Source: SAR324 cluster bacterium
Lineage (GTDB): Bacteria > SAR324 > NAC60-12
Length of the DNA stretch: 38,525 nucleotides
Assembly: GCA_028281495.1 (NCBI GenBank)
Contig: JANQJU010000078.1
Coordinates: forward strand, 1 to 38,525
Direction: 5' to 3'
Shown: piece after piece, positions 7,693-15,022 of the stretch
Layout: each line of letters opens with the position of its first letter
How positions within the stretch are numbered: position 1 is the stretch's first letter
Notes under the pieces: generated by a model
What the model was told of the DNA's origin: nothing
Databases searched by the model: none
Seen by the model: only the letters and a program-made list of their open reading frames with translations
Position numbers and translations under genes: made by a program

Positions 7693-8947
7693 GGAAAAAG
7701 AAGCGGCTCCCCTATTGTTGGTGGACGATGAGCCAAAAAACATTCAATTGCTAGCCAACCTACTTGAAAGCGAAGGCTATTTGTTTGAATTTGCAACCAA
7801 CGGAGAAGAAGCCTTATATTGGGTGGAACATCAAGAATTTGGTGTCATTTTATTGGACATCATGATGCCTGGAATGGATGGTATCGAAACGTGCCAACGT
7901 CTCAAAGCCGGACCGAATAAAGCGATTCCTGTTATTTTTTTGACAGCAAAAGCGGAAACCGAACACATCGCCCGAGGTTTTGAAGTGGGGGCGGTGGATT
8001 ACATCACAAAGCCCTTCCAACGCCTGGAATTGCTCATGCGTTTGGAGACCCACCTCGAACGCCATCTCAACCAAGAAAAGCTGCGTCAGACTTCTGAACA
8101 ATTGGAGCACAATTTATCCCAATTGAACCAAAAACATGATCAGTTGAAATTGGCGCAAACCCAGTTGGTTCATTCCGAGAAGATGGCTAGTTTGGGAACA
8201 CTGGTGGCGGGGGTTGCTCATGAAATCAACAACCCAACCAATTTTCTGAAAGCGGCTGGAGAGAATCTTCGGCAACATACCGACCAAGTGAAACAGTTCA
8301 TCTTTAGATTAGCGGGTGATGATCTCACTCCAGTCCTGCGACAGGCGTTTGAAGAGCAGTTTCAACCACTACATACTCAAATCAACATCGTGCTCGAAGG
8401 TGCCCAGCGTATTCAGCATATTGTACAGGGACTACGGACTTTTTCTCGGTTGGATGAAGCCGAACAAAAAACCGTGTCGATCATTGATGGTTTGCACGTG
8501 ACCTTGGATCTCGTGGGGGCGAACTTCCCAACCATCAATGTTGCATATGAATTTCATGCAGCCCCTCGGATTCTATGTCGACCCGCTCAATTGAATCAGG
8601 TGTTTATGAATATCGCTATGAATGCGTGCCAATCCATTCAAGACCGGTCGTCCGAAGCAGATAAAGACTTTAAAGGCTGCTTGGTGGTTAGCACGGAATT
8701 AAAAGATTCCTGGTTGGTGGTCACTTTTCAGGATAACGGGGTGGGAATCCCTTCAGAGGTTCTCCGTCGTGTTTTTGAACCATTTTTTACTACCAAAATG
8801 GTCGGAGAAGGAACGGGGTTGGGGTTGTCCATTTCTTATGGAATTGTGGAAAAACATCAGGGAAGGATCGAAGTAGAATCCGACGTGGGACAAGGTAGTA
8901 CCTTTCGCGTGGTATTGCCGGTCAGCCAGTCCCCGATTGTTGAATGA
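7679..8947 (+). CDS. Receiver-histidine kinase hybrid (cytoplasmic)
   Basis: A 422-residue soluble protein. The N-terminal receiver has the acidic pair LLVDDEP, phospho-acceptor Asp60 (LLDIMMPGMDG) and a K in YITKPF. A coiled coil (about 130-165) is followed by a kinase core with His181 (GVAHEINNP), N box NIAMNACQSI, G1 DNGVGIP and G2 GTGLGLSI. This receiver-first arrangement is typical of second-tier kinases that take phosphate from an upstream kinase. The ATG at 7679 is preferred over the longer frame (7643) because GAAGGA lies 7 nt upstream. The 14-nt overlap with the transmembrane kinase gene indicates coupled translation. The gene's 3' end overlaps the convergent gene by 26 nt. Confidence 0.9.
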   Translation: MLSPEEKEAAPLLLVDDEPKNIQLLANLLESEGYLFEFATNGEEALYWVEHQEFGVILLDIMMPGMDGIETCQRLKAGPNKAIPVIFLTAKAETEHIARGFEVGAVDYITKPFQRLELLMRLETHLERHLNQEKLRQTSEQLEHNLSQLNQKHDQLKLAQTQLVHSEKMASLGTLVAGVAHEINNPTNFLKAAGENLRQHTDQVKQFIFRLAGDDLTPVLRQAFEEQFQPLHTQINIVLEGAQRIQHIVQGLRTFSRLDEAEQKTVSIIDGLHVTLDLVGANFPTINVAYEFHAAPRILCRPAQLNQVFMNIAMNACQSIQDRSSEADKDFKGCLVVSTELKDSWLVVTFQDNGVGIPSEVLRRVFEPFFTTKMVGEGTGLGLSISYGIVEKHQGRIEVESDVGQGSTFRVVLPVSQSPIVE

Positions 8948-10298
8948 AAGCCGCCACGATAAGGAAGCCGCCTTGCTCTTGATGCTGGCATCGCACCACT
9001 TTCAAATCCAAAAACTCGTTTTCTGAAGATTCCTCTCGGACCACTGCATCGGTTTTCAGAGCAAGTGTGATTCCCGGTGCCATGGGTGTTTTGCGGACAA
9101 ACGAAATCCCTTTCGAGGACACCTGATTGAGATGCACATGATCTCGAAATGCCACCGTCACATTGGCCTCCAAATGTAAGGGGATCAGCACCGTTTTGCC
9201 CCGTGTCAACACGTTGCTTTGCCGTTCGGTTAAGATACGTTGAATGATCTCCAAAAGCCGTGCTCCGGGAAAGGGCTTGAACAAACATTCCTGAATCCTG
9301 GGAGTGATTTTACGGATGACGCGAGGGTTGGCTTCTGCGGTGGCCACGACCACAGGAAAAGACATCCTTCGCTTCATAATCAAATCCACCACATTTCGTC
9401 CTCCCATCGTGGGCAATAGCAAATCGATAATCAGCAAATGGATCGTTTCTTTTTCCAAGTGAGTCAGCAATTGCGTGCTGTCCGAGGCTAACAAGACTCG
9501 ATGGCCCTGAGCCTTTAAGATTTTCCAGTAAAAATTTTGAGTGAAGGTGTCCGCATCGGCAATCAAGATCGTTTTGGGGGCGCCTTCTGATGCTTGCAAT
9601 CGGCGTACAGATTGATCGATGTAACGTCCCAAGTTGCGACGGAATTGGTCAGGGACCATTTTGTCAAACTCTGCATCGATTTGGTAGCGGCTGGCTTTTT
9701 GCTGACATGCCTTCACCACAAGATCGACACGGGTGGCCTGGTCGTCTTCCAATTTCAATCGTTCAAACAATTGTTGATTGCGAAATACGACTTTGGTTTT
9801 TTTAGGAATGAACGCGGGCAATGACAACACCATGCCCTCTTTATACAGGTGAGTCACTACCGCATGCTTCTTTAAACAAATCAGGATATCGGCGTCTTGC
9901 TGCTTCAAAACGTATTCGGGACCTGCTTTTTTCTCAGGACCAGCAATGCGTTGAAAGCCTCGCTTCACACCTTGTAGGAGTTCGCCCTTGTTGCACGGAT
10001 ATCGGATCGCCGAAAGCACATTATGCTGGCGCATTTTTTGGATCGCTTCTTTGCTGAGTTCTTGGGCCAACACAATAAGGGGAATTTTGACATCGAGTTC
10101 TTTCAGGTCATCGATGAAGAACTCCACTGGCATGATTTGTCGTGTGTCATAAAGAACGAGGTCAAACTTTTGTTTGCCAGCAAATTCAACACATGTGTGA
10201 ACCGAGGCACTTGCTTTGACGTTATAGTGGACACTCAGCAGCATTTTGAGGCGGTACTGTTCTTTTTGGTTGCTAGCCACGACGAGTATTGATTTCAT
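8922..10298 (-). CDS. Double-receiver protein with PilZ-like C-terminal domain
   Basis: A 458-residue cytoplasmic protein. A first receiver-like domain (1-115) keeps Asp51 (LVLYDTR) but has lost the N-terminal acidic pair (ILVVASN), so phosphorylation is doubtful. A middle region of about 120 residues is unrecognised. The second receiver (about 242-360) has IADAD, Asp292 (IIDLLLPTMGG) and a Lys in LFKPF. The last 90 residues resemble a PilZ fold: a beta-rich stretch with VSSKGISF corresponding to the S-x-x-G part of the c-di-GMP motif, but no obvious R-x-x-x-R. It may couple phosphorelay input to a PilZ-type output, perhaps in motility or surface behaviour. It lies 16 nt downstream of the gene at 10315-11880, probably in one operon. 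Confidence 0.8.
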   Translation of the reverse strand: MKSILVVASNQKEQYRLKMLLSVHYNVKASASVHTCVEFAGKQKFDLVLYDTRQIMPVEFFIDDLKELDVKIPLIVLAQELSKEAIQKMRQHNVLSAIRYPCNKGELLQGVKRGFQRIAGPEKKAGPEYVLKQQDADILICLKKHAVVTHLYKEGMVLSLPAFIPKKTKVVFRNQQLFERLKLEDDQATRVDLVVKACQQKASRYQIDAEFDKMVPDQFRRNLGRYIDQSVRRLQASEGAPKTILIADADTFTQNFYWKILKAQGHRVLLASDSTQLLTHLEKETIHLLIIDLLLPTMGGRNVVDLIMKRRMSFPVVVATAEANPRVIRKITPRIQECLFKPFPGARLLEIIQRILTERQSNVLTRGKTVLIPLHLEANVTVAFRDHVHLNQVSSKGISFVRKTPMAPGITLALKTDAVVREESSENEFLDLKVVRCQHQEQGGFLIVAAFIQQSGTG

Positions 10299-10314
10299 AA
10301 GATCCTACTTATTC

Positions 10315-11880
10315 TCATTGGTGAATCAGTTGAATGAATTGCCAGTACTCAGGAGAAGAGGAGGTATAGACAAGCACTCCATTATCAATAAAGTCTTGTT
10401 GTTCTTCTGTCTTCAACTCCGGTGCCACCACAACAATATTCAAGGAACTTGCCGGTTTTAAGCTTTGGAATTGGCGTATCCAGGGCAATGTTGATTTTTC
10501 CTGATAACTAGGTGCTACAAGCAGCACGTCCACGTTTCGGGATTGTATCTGTTTTTGCACCTGATCCGGTCCCACACACCGTTCCACGTCATGCCCGTCG
10601 AACTCCAGCATGTCTGCATAATCCTGAAATTCGGTTTCTTGATTTGACCACAAAAGTACCGCGAGTGAGTCGGTCGTGATTTCTTCGTTTTCTTCGACTG
10701 TAGTTCCTTCCGATTGTTCTTTTAAGAACGGTAGGAGCAAACTCACACAAGTTCCTTGTTCGAGTTGTTCCCAAAGTAAAGTTCCTCCCTGAGCTTCGAT
10801 GTAGGCTTTGGCTTTGGCCAAACCAATCCCTAAGCCAAAAGGCTGAAATTCTTGGCTCCGAGTTCCTCGGATGAAAGGCATGCTTAAATGATTTCCGCCT
10901 TCATGGGCCAATCCAATCCCTTGATCCTGAACCTGAATGCAAAACTGGGATTCGGCTATACTGGCACTGACCACAACCTCCGTTGGTTTGGGGGCATATT
11001 GGATGGCATTTTCCAAAATTTCTTTCAGAGCACCGGTGAGCAGCTCACGGTCTGCCTCTAGATAATATTGGCCTGATTCGTCCTCTACCGTTGCGACATT
11101 CCATTCAAAACGTAACGTCACCTCGGTCGATTCCGCTTCTAAGGTATGTTCTCCTACGGAGCGAATAAGCTCCAAAATGTCCAAGTGTTCCAAATGCAAA
11201 GGATGATATCCGGTGTAAACAAACGATAATTCTGAAGCACGGTTCAATAAATGAATAAGGTTTTCCGTGCTGCCTCCCATTTCATTTAACAACGCATGTT
11301 GTTCTTGGGTTAAAGATTGCAGTAGTTCAGACGACAACATCTCAGTCGAACCCGATATTTTTTGTAGGATTCCCCGCATATGATTGAAAAAATGCCCATT
11401 CAAGAAACTCAGTGCATCCATGAGCTGGCGATTGTTGGCTTCCAAGTCATACAACTCCAATCCTCGTTGGATCGTGAGCAGAATGTCCTGTTGATCAAAA
11501 GGTTTCACAATGAATTTGTAAATACGGGCTTCATTGATGGAATCCACAATAGCGTCGACATCTGTATAACCCGTGAGGATGATTCGGATGGTCTGAGGTA
11601 TGATTTCCAAACTGCGGGCCAGGAAATCCACTCCTGTCATTTGGGGCATCCGTTGATCGCTGATAATGAGATGAATCCGGCTGGGGTCCGGATCGCTGGA
11701 TAATAATTCCAAAGCTTCCGAGCCATCGGAGGCGGTGAGCACTTCGTAATGCGCATGCAAGGCATACTGGAGGGAAGTCAAATTGTTCAATTCGTCGTCC
11801 ACGATCAGAATTGTCCGCTTGGGAACCCTCACTTCTGTCTGAGTGAGCTTTCTTAGTGATTCTTCTTTAAACAACCCCAT
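10315..11880 (-). CDS. Receiver with HATPase kinase-like core and C-terminal pseudo-receiver
   Basis: A 521-residue soluble protein. The N-terminal receiver is intact (IVDDE, Asp75 in ISDQRMPQMTG, Lys in FIVKPFD) and resembles receivers of RpfG/HupR-type regulators. The dimerisation region around residues 160-180 has no standard H-box; His163 or His167 (NHMRGIL) may stand in. The ATPase core follows with ENAIQYAPK, DQGIGL and GLGIGLAKA. The last about 115 residues form a receiver-like alpha/beta domain (from LAVLLWSN) without the acidic pocket (LLVAPSYQ at the expected Asp site). It is upstream of, and probably co-transcribed with, the double-receiver gene. It is diverged from the hybrid kinase at 11994 across a 113-nt gap. 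Confidence 0.85.
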   Translation of the reverse strand: MGLFKEESLRKLTQTEVRVPKRTILIVDDELNNLTSLQYALHAHYEVLTASDGSEALELLSSDPDPSRIHLIISDQRMPQMTGVDFLARSLEIIPQTIRIILTGYTDVDAIVDSINEARIYKFIVKPFDQQDILLTIQRGLELYDLEANNRQLMDALSFLNGHFFNHMRGILQKISGSTEMLSSELLQSLTQEQHALLNEMGGSTENLIHLLNRASELSFVYTGYHPLHLEHLDILELIRSVGEHTLEAESTEVTLRFEWNVATVEDESGQYYLEADRELLTGALKEILENAIQYAPKPTEVVVSASIAESQFCIQVQDQGIGLAHEGGNHLSMPFIRGTRSQEFQPFGLGIGLAKAKAYIEAQGGTLLWEQLEQGTCVSLLLPFLKEQSEGTTVEENEEITTDSLAVLLWSNQETEFQDYADMLEFDGHDVERCVGPDQVQKQIQSRNVDVLLVAPSYQEKSTLPWIRQFQSLKPASSLNIVVVAPELKTEEQQDFIDNGVLVYTSSSPEYWQFIQLIHQ

Positions 11881-11993
11881 CTTTATGGCTCCAAATGAAT
11901 GTGTCTGTTATGATTAGTGAATGCATATGCTCTTTTTTCAAAGGGTATACCAAGTCTGCTAGAAAAAAGTTAGCGCTTCTCTGAGAGGATACA

Positions 11994-14132
11994 ATGAATA
12001 ACGATGATTTTGATATCTTTCGTCAACCCGCACCTTCCCGTTCTCGTAATGGGGCAGAAAGTCATCCGTCCCGAAACGGCTCTCGTGCATCCACAAACGG
12101 TCAAAAACCGCTTATTTTGATCATCGACGACGATCCTACCGTCCGAGATATGCTGTCCGTAGCCTTACAGAATAAGCAATTTGAAGTCCTCTTGTGTGAG
12201 AACGGAGAAAAAGGAGTAAGAAAAGCAAACGACCAAATCTCAGCGGTGTTATTGGACATCAAAATGTATGGAATGGATGGTTTTCAAACCTTTAAGGAAA
12301 TCAAAGAAAAGTTTTCGCACCTGCCGATTATCTTTCACTCTGCTTATCAAGACCTCAAAGATCCCTACGAGATTATGAATAAATATAAGCCCTTTGCCTA
12401 CGTGAATAAAGGGAAAGGGTTTAAAGAAGTATATGACACGTTAGTCAGTGCTGTCGATTATTATCAACAAATTTTAGCCAATTACCATCTGGTGAATCAG
12501 CTCACGATAGCCCAGACGGAACTCACCGAAATCAATCGAACCTTGGAACAAAAAGTCGATCAACGGACTCGTGATTTGCAAGCTGTCAACGAACAGCTCA
12601 AAACAGCCAAGGAAAAAGCAGAAGTGGCCAATCAAACCAAAAGTGAGTTCATTGCCAACATGAGTCATGAATTGAGAACCCCGATGAACGCGGTGTTAGG
12701 ATTTTCAGAACTACTCGATTCTCTGGTGTCAGACACGAAACAGAAGGAATACCTCCAAGCGATTCGAACGGGTGGTCAAAGTTTACTCACACTCATCAAT
12801 GACATCCTCGATATGTCTAAAATCGAGGCGGGGCGCATGGAGATTCAAGCGAAACCGATTCATCTGCGTCGACTGATCGACGAAATCCCAACCATTTTTT
12901 CACTCAAGCTTTCTGAAAAAAACTTAGCATTCCATACGGAAGTAGACCATCGGCTTCCCGAAATCTTAAATCTGGACGAAACTCGAATGCGGCAGGTTTT
13001 ATTCAATTTGGTGGGCAACGCGATTAAATTCACTGAGGCAGGCCATGTGAAGTTGATCGTACAGCAAGAAGGAGAGCCTCATCCGGGAGTCGAACCGGCA
13101 ACAAGTGAGATCGATTTATACATTGGTGTGGAAGATACGGGCGTTGGTATTCCAGAATCTCAACAACAGGAGATTTTTGAAGCGTTCCATCAGCAGAAAG
13201 GCCAAGATTTTTCCAAGTACGGAGGCACGGGGTTGGGGTTAACCATCAGCAAACGATTGATTGAACAAATGAACGGGACACTAACGCTTAAAAGTGAAGT
13301 GAAATCGGAAACGAACCCTGGAGGGTCGACATTTGAAATTCACTTGGAGCAAGTGGTCATACCCGCGATTCGGGAGTCGACGGAAATGGAGGCACAACCA
13401 GCTACCGAAGCGGTTGAGTTTGGTTCAGACACCATCTTGTTGGCAGACGATATAGAGTCCAATCGAAAATTGATGGTGGAGATTTTTCAGAGTACTTCTC
13501 TCAATCTCATCCTCGCGCAAGATGGCCAAGAAGCTTGGATGTTGGCTAAAGAGCATCTCCCCGATCTCGTCCTCATCGATTTGAAACTGCCTATTATGGA
13601 TGGTTACGAAGTCGTGAAACTTCTGAAAGCCGATGAGCATTTGAAACAGATCCCCGTGATTGCTTTCAGTGCTTCGATTATCGAAAACGAACAGATAGTA
13701 ATGAAACAGAAAGGGTTTAATGGCTATCTGCGAAAACCCGTATCCAAGCAAGAGCTGTTTCGAGAAATCGGACGGTTTCTCGAAACACACCCGGTTCGTA
13801 ATAATGAATTGCCGAAAGACGAACCATCTCTTACGAAAGAGGAGCCGCCCACTCATCTACTGAATCAGCTCCCTGAAATCGTCGCAAAATTGGATCAAGA
13901 CTTCATGCCACGTTGGGAGAAATTACTCAAAATTCAACCGATCAAAGAGGTGAAAGCGTTTGGCCAAGATATCCACACCTTGGGAAAACATTATGAAGTC
14001 AAAAGCATCGTTGAATATGGGGAGGAGTTATTGGGGCATGTGAACCGTTTCGACATCTCCAGTATGAGAAAAACGCTGAATGGGTTCCCTCAATTGCTTC
14101 TGAGTCTAAAGAATTTGGAATCGGGGGATTGA
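11994..14132 (+). CDS. Receiver-kinase-receiver hybrid histidine kinase with HPt-like tail
   Basis: A 712-residue protein with no membrane segment. After a Ser/Arg/Asn-rich N-terminus (1-38) come receiver 1 (Asp88 in LLDIKMYGMDG; acidic IIDDD; the usual KP replaced by VNKGKG) and a coiled coil. HisKA carries His225 (SHELRTP), and HATPase_c has NLVGNAIKFT, DTGVGIP and GGTGLGL. Receiver 2 has Asp529 (LIDLKLPIMDG) and LRKPVS. A helical domain (about 620-705) similar to the end of the kinase at 5359 closes the protein. The kinase core is very close to that of the 5359 kinase, so the two look like paralogues with different input modules. AGGA lies 4 nt before the ATG. Confidence 0.92.
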   Translation: MNNDDFDIFRQPAPSRSRNGAESHPSRNGSRASTNGQKPLILIIDDDPTVRDMLSVALQNKQFEVLLCENGEKGVRKANDQISAVLLDIKMYGMDGFQTFKEIKEKFSHLPIIFHSAYQDLKDPYEIMNKYKPFAYVNKGKGFKEVYDTLVSAVDYYQQILANYHLVNQLTIAQTELTEINRTLEQKVDQRTRDLQAVNEQLKTAKEKAEVANQTKSEFIANMSHELRTPMNAVLGFSELLDSLVSDTKQKEYLQAIRTGGQSLLTLINDILDMSKIEAGRMEIQAKPIHLRRLIDEIPTIFSLKLSEKNLAFHTEVDHRLPEILNLDETRMRQVLFNLVGNAIKFTEAGHVKLIVQQEGEPHPGVEPATSEIDLYIGVEDTGVGIPESQQQEIFEAFHQQKGQDFSKYGGTGLGLTISKRLIEQMNGTLTLKSEVKSETNPGGSTFEIHLEQVVIPAIRESTEMEAQPATEAVEFGSDTILLADDIESNRKLMVEIFQSTSLNLILAQDGQEAWMLAKEHLPDLVLIDLKLPIMDGYEVVKLLKADEHLKQIPVIAFSASIIENEQIVMKQKGFNGYLRKPVSKQELFREIGRFLETHPVRNNELPKDEPSLTKEEPPTHLLNQLPEIVAKLDQDFMPRWEKLLKIQPIKEVKAFGQDIHTLGKHYEVKSIVEYGEELLGHVNRFDISSMRKTLNGFPQLLLSLKNLESGD

Positions 14133-14170
14133 GTTGAATTGATGGAGAGAAGAAAAGACAGGAACTGAGC

Positions 14171-14210
14171 AAAAAAAAACCTCCGAGCCACGAAATCATA
14201 GCCCGAAGGT
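14171..14210 (-). terminator. Rho-independent terminator
   Basis: Read on the minus strand, ACCTTCGGGC (14210-14201) pairs over 10 bp with GCTCGGAGGT (14188-14179), including two G-U pairs. The loop is 12 nt and a run of 9 T follows (14179-14171). It sits about 45 nt after the stop of the small secreted protein gene and should terminate that transcript. Confidence 0.85.
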
Positions 14211-14256
14211 CTGCATCGAATGGAATCGAGGGAATGAAAGTCAGAAGAATTGAAAA

Positions 14257-14568
14257 TCAGGCGTCGCCTGCTTTCAAGGCTCTATGTAATTTAGGATACT
14301 GGTCAGCCAAATCATTGGTACTGAGGTCTGTAGCCAATACATTTCCATCCAAATCTTTCACATTGTAGCGGGGAGTGAGTGTAGCAGATACCGCTTCCAG
14401 AACTGTCCCATCGACTTCGAGTAAGACTTTCTTGTCGAACTCATTATCGACTACGCTGGCAGAGTAGTTTTTTTCGTGCCATGCGCAATTTCCGGAATAT
14501 CCGTCTCCAGCCCAAGCTGGAACCGCCATCAATAATCCTAAACCTACCAATACTGCGAACTTCTTCAT
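14257..14568 (-). CDS. Small secreted/periplasmic protein of unknown function
   Basis: A 103-residue protein with a clear Sec signal peptide: MKK, a hydrophobic core, then an AWA-G cleavage site after residue 20. The mature part (about 83 residues) is acidic and polar, with a single Cys28 and the pattern KVLLEVDGTVLEAVSATLTPRY, probably beta-rich. I do not recognise a family. The ATG at 14568 is preferred over a GTG two codons upstream because it is placed ideally behind a perfect Shine-Dalgarno sequence. It is a single-gene transcription unit with its own promoter (14628-14656) and terminator (14171-14210). The strong promoter and ribosome binding site suggest high expression. Confidence 0.8.
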   Translation of the reverse strand: MKKFAVLVGLGLLMAVPAWAGDGYSGNCAWHEKNYSASVVDNEFDKKVLLEVDGTVLEAVSATLTPRYNVKDLDGNVLATDLSTNDLADQYPKLHRALKAGDA

Positions 14569-14580
14569 GATCACCTCCTT
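14569..14580 (-). promoter_or_regulatory. Full-length Shine-Dalgarno sequence
   Basis: AAGGAGGTGATC on the minus strand, directly before ATG 14568, is complementary over 12 nt to the usual 3' end of bacterial 16S rRNA, with the GGAGG core 5 nt from the start. It sets the start codon and predicts strong translation. Confidence 0.8.
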
Positions 14581-14627
14581 CGGTAATGAAAAACTGAGAG
14601 TCTGGCATAAATGAAAAACACCCTCAT

Positions 14628-14656
14628 ACTATACGTGATGTCTACGGATAAAGCAA
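14628..14656 (-). promoter_or_regulatory. Sigma70-type promoter for the small secreted protein
   Basis: The minus strand has -35 TTGCTT (14656-14651), a 17-nt spacer and -10 TATAGT (14633-14628). Transcription would start near 14621, giving a 5' leader of about 50 nt. Confidence 0.65.
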
Positions 14657-14712
14657 ATTGAGGAAGAGGCGTTTTCAAGCTAAAAGGCTGTCCCTGAAAG
14701 ACTTTCGGTATG

Positions 14713-14798
14713 CCACGTGCAGTTGTTTCTAATATCTGACATTTCCGCTTCGGAATGTCTCAATTTGAAACACCTCATTTTTAAAAACGAACACGTGG
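14713..14798 (+). other. Possible structured 5' leader upstream of the zinc-finger-like gene
   Basis: A hairpin GACATTTCCG-CTT-CGGAATGTC (14738-14759, one bulged base) lies inside a longer inverted pair CCACGTG (14713-14719) / CACGTGG (14792-14798) that ends just before the ribosome binding site (GGAGG, 14803-14807). No T-run follows the hairpin, so it is not an obvious terminator. A role in translation control is only a suggestion. Confidence 0.3.
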
Positions 14799-14811
14799 TA
14801 CAGGAGGAAAG

Positions 14812-15012
14812 ATGCAAGAATTCACATATCAGTGTGCATGGTGCAAACAAGTGCTCACCCCCAACGGGTATTGTTCTACAAAAGAAGCCGAAAAAATCTT
14901 AGGACGAGTTTTCAACGATACCAACACCTTGTCTCATGGAATTTGTCCCCCGTGCATGGTGAGCATGGACAACCGCATCACTTCCGAAATGGAAAGTGGG
15001 TATGTGTGGTGA
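14812..15012 (+). CDS. Small CxxC...CxxC protein (zinc-ribbon-like)
   Basis: A 66-residue protein with Cys8-x-x-Cys11 (CAWC), Cys21, and Cys45-x-x-Cys48 within SHGICPPC (41-48), a likely four-Cys zinc site. The same type of sequence (a C-x-W-C-K start and an S-H-G-I-C-P-x-C end) is known to me as a short C-terminal extension of bacterial kinases and response regulators. Here it stands alone among signalling genes. GGAGG 4 nt upstream supports the start. The function is unknown; it could bind a signalling partner or sense redox or metal. It converges with the cyclase gene, with a 10-nt gap. Confidence 0.75.
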   Translation: MQEFTYQCAWCKQVLTPNGYCSTKEAEKILGRVFNDTNTLSHGICPPCMVSMDNRITSEMESGYVW

Positions 15013-15022
15013 CCCACCTGTA

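Noticed and set aside
13425..13856. 143-codon minus-strand ORF inside the hybrid kinase gene
   Set aside because: Antisense to receiver 2, which has all active-site residues on the plus strand.
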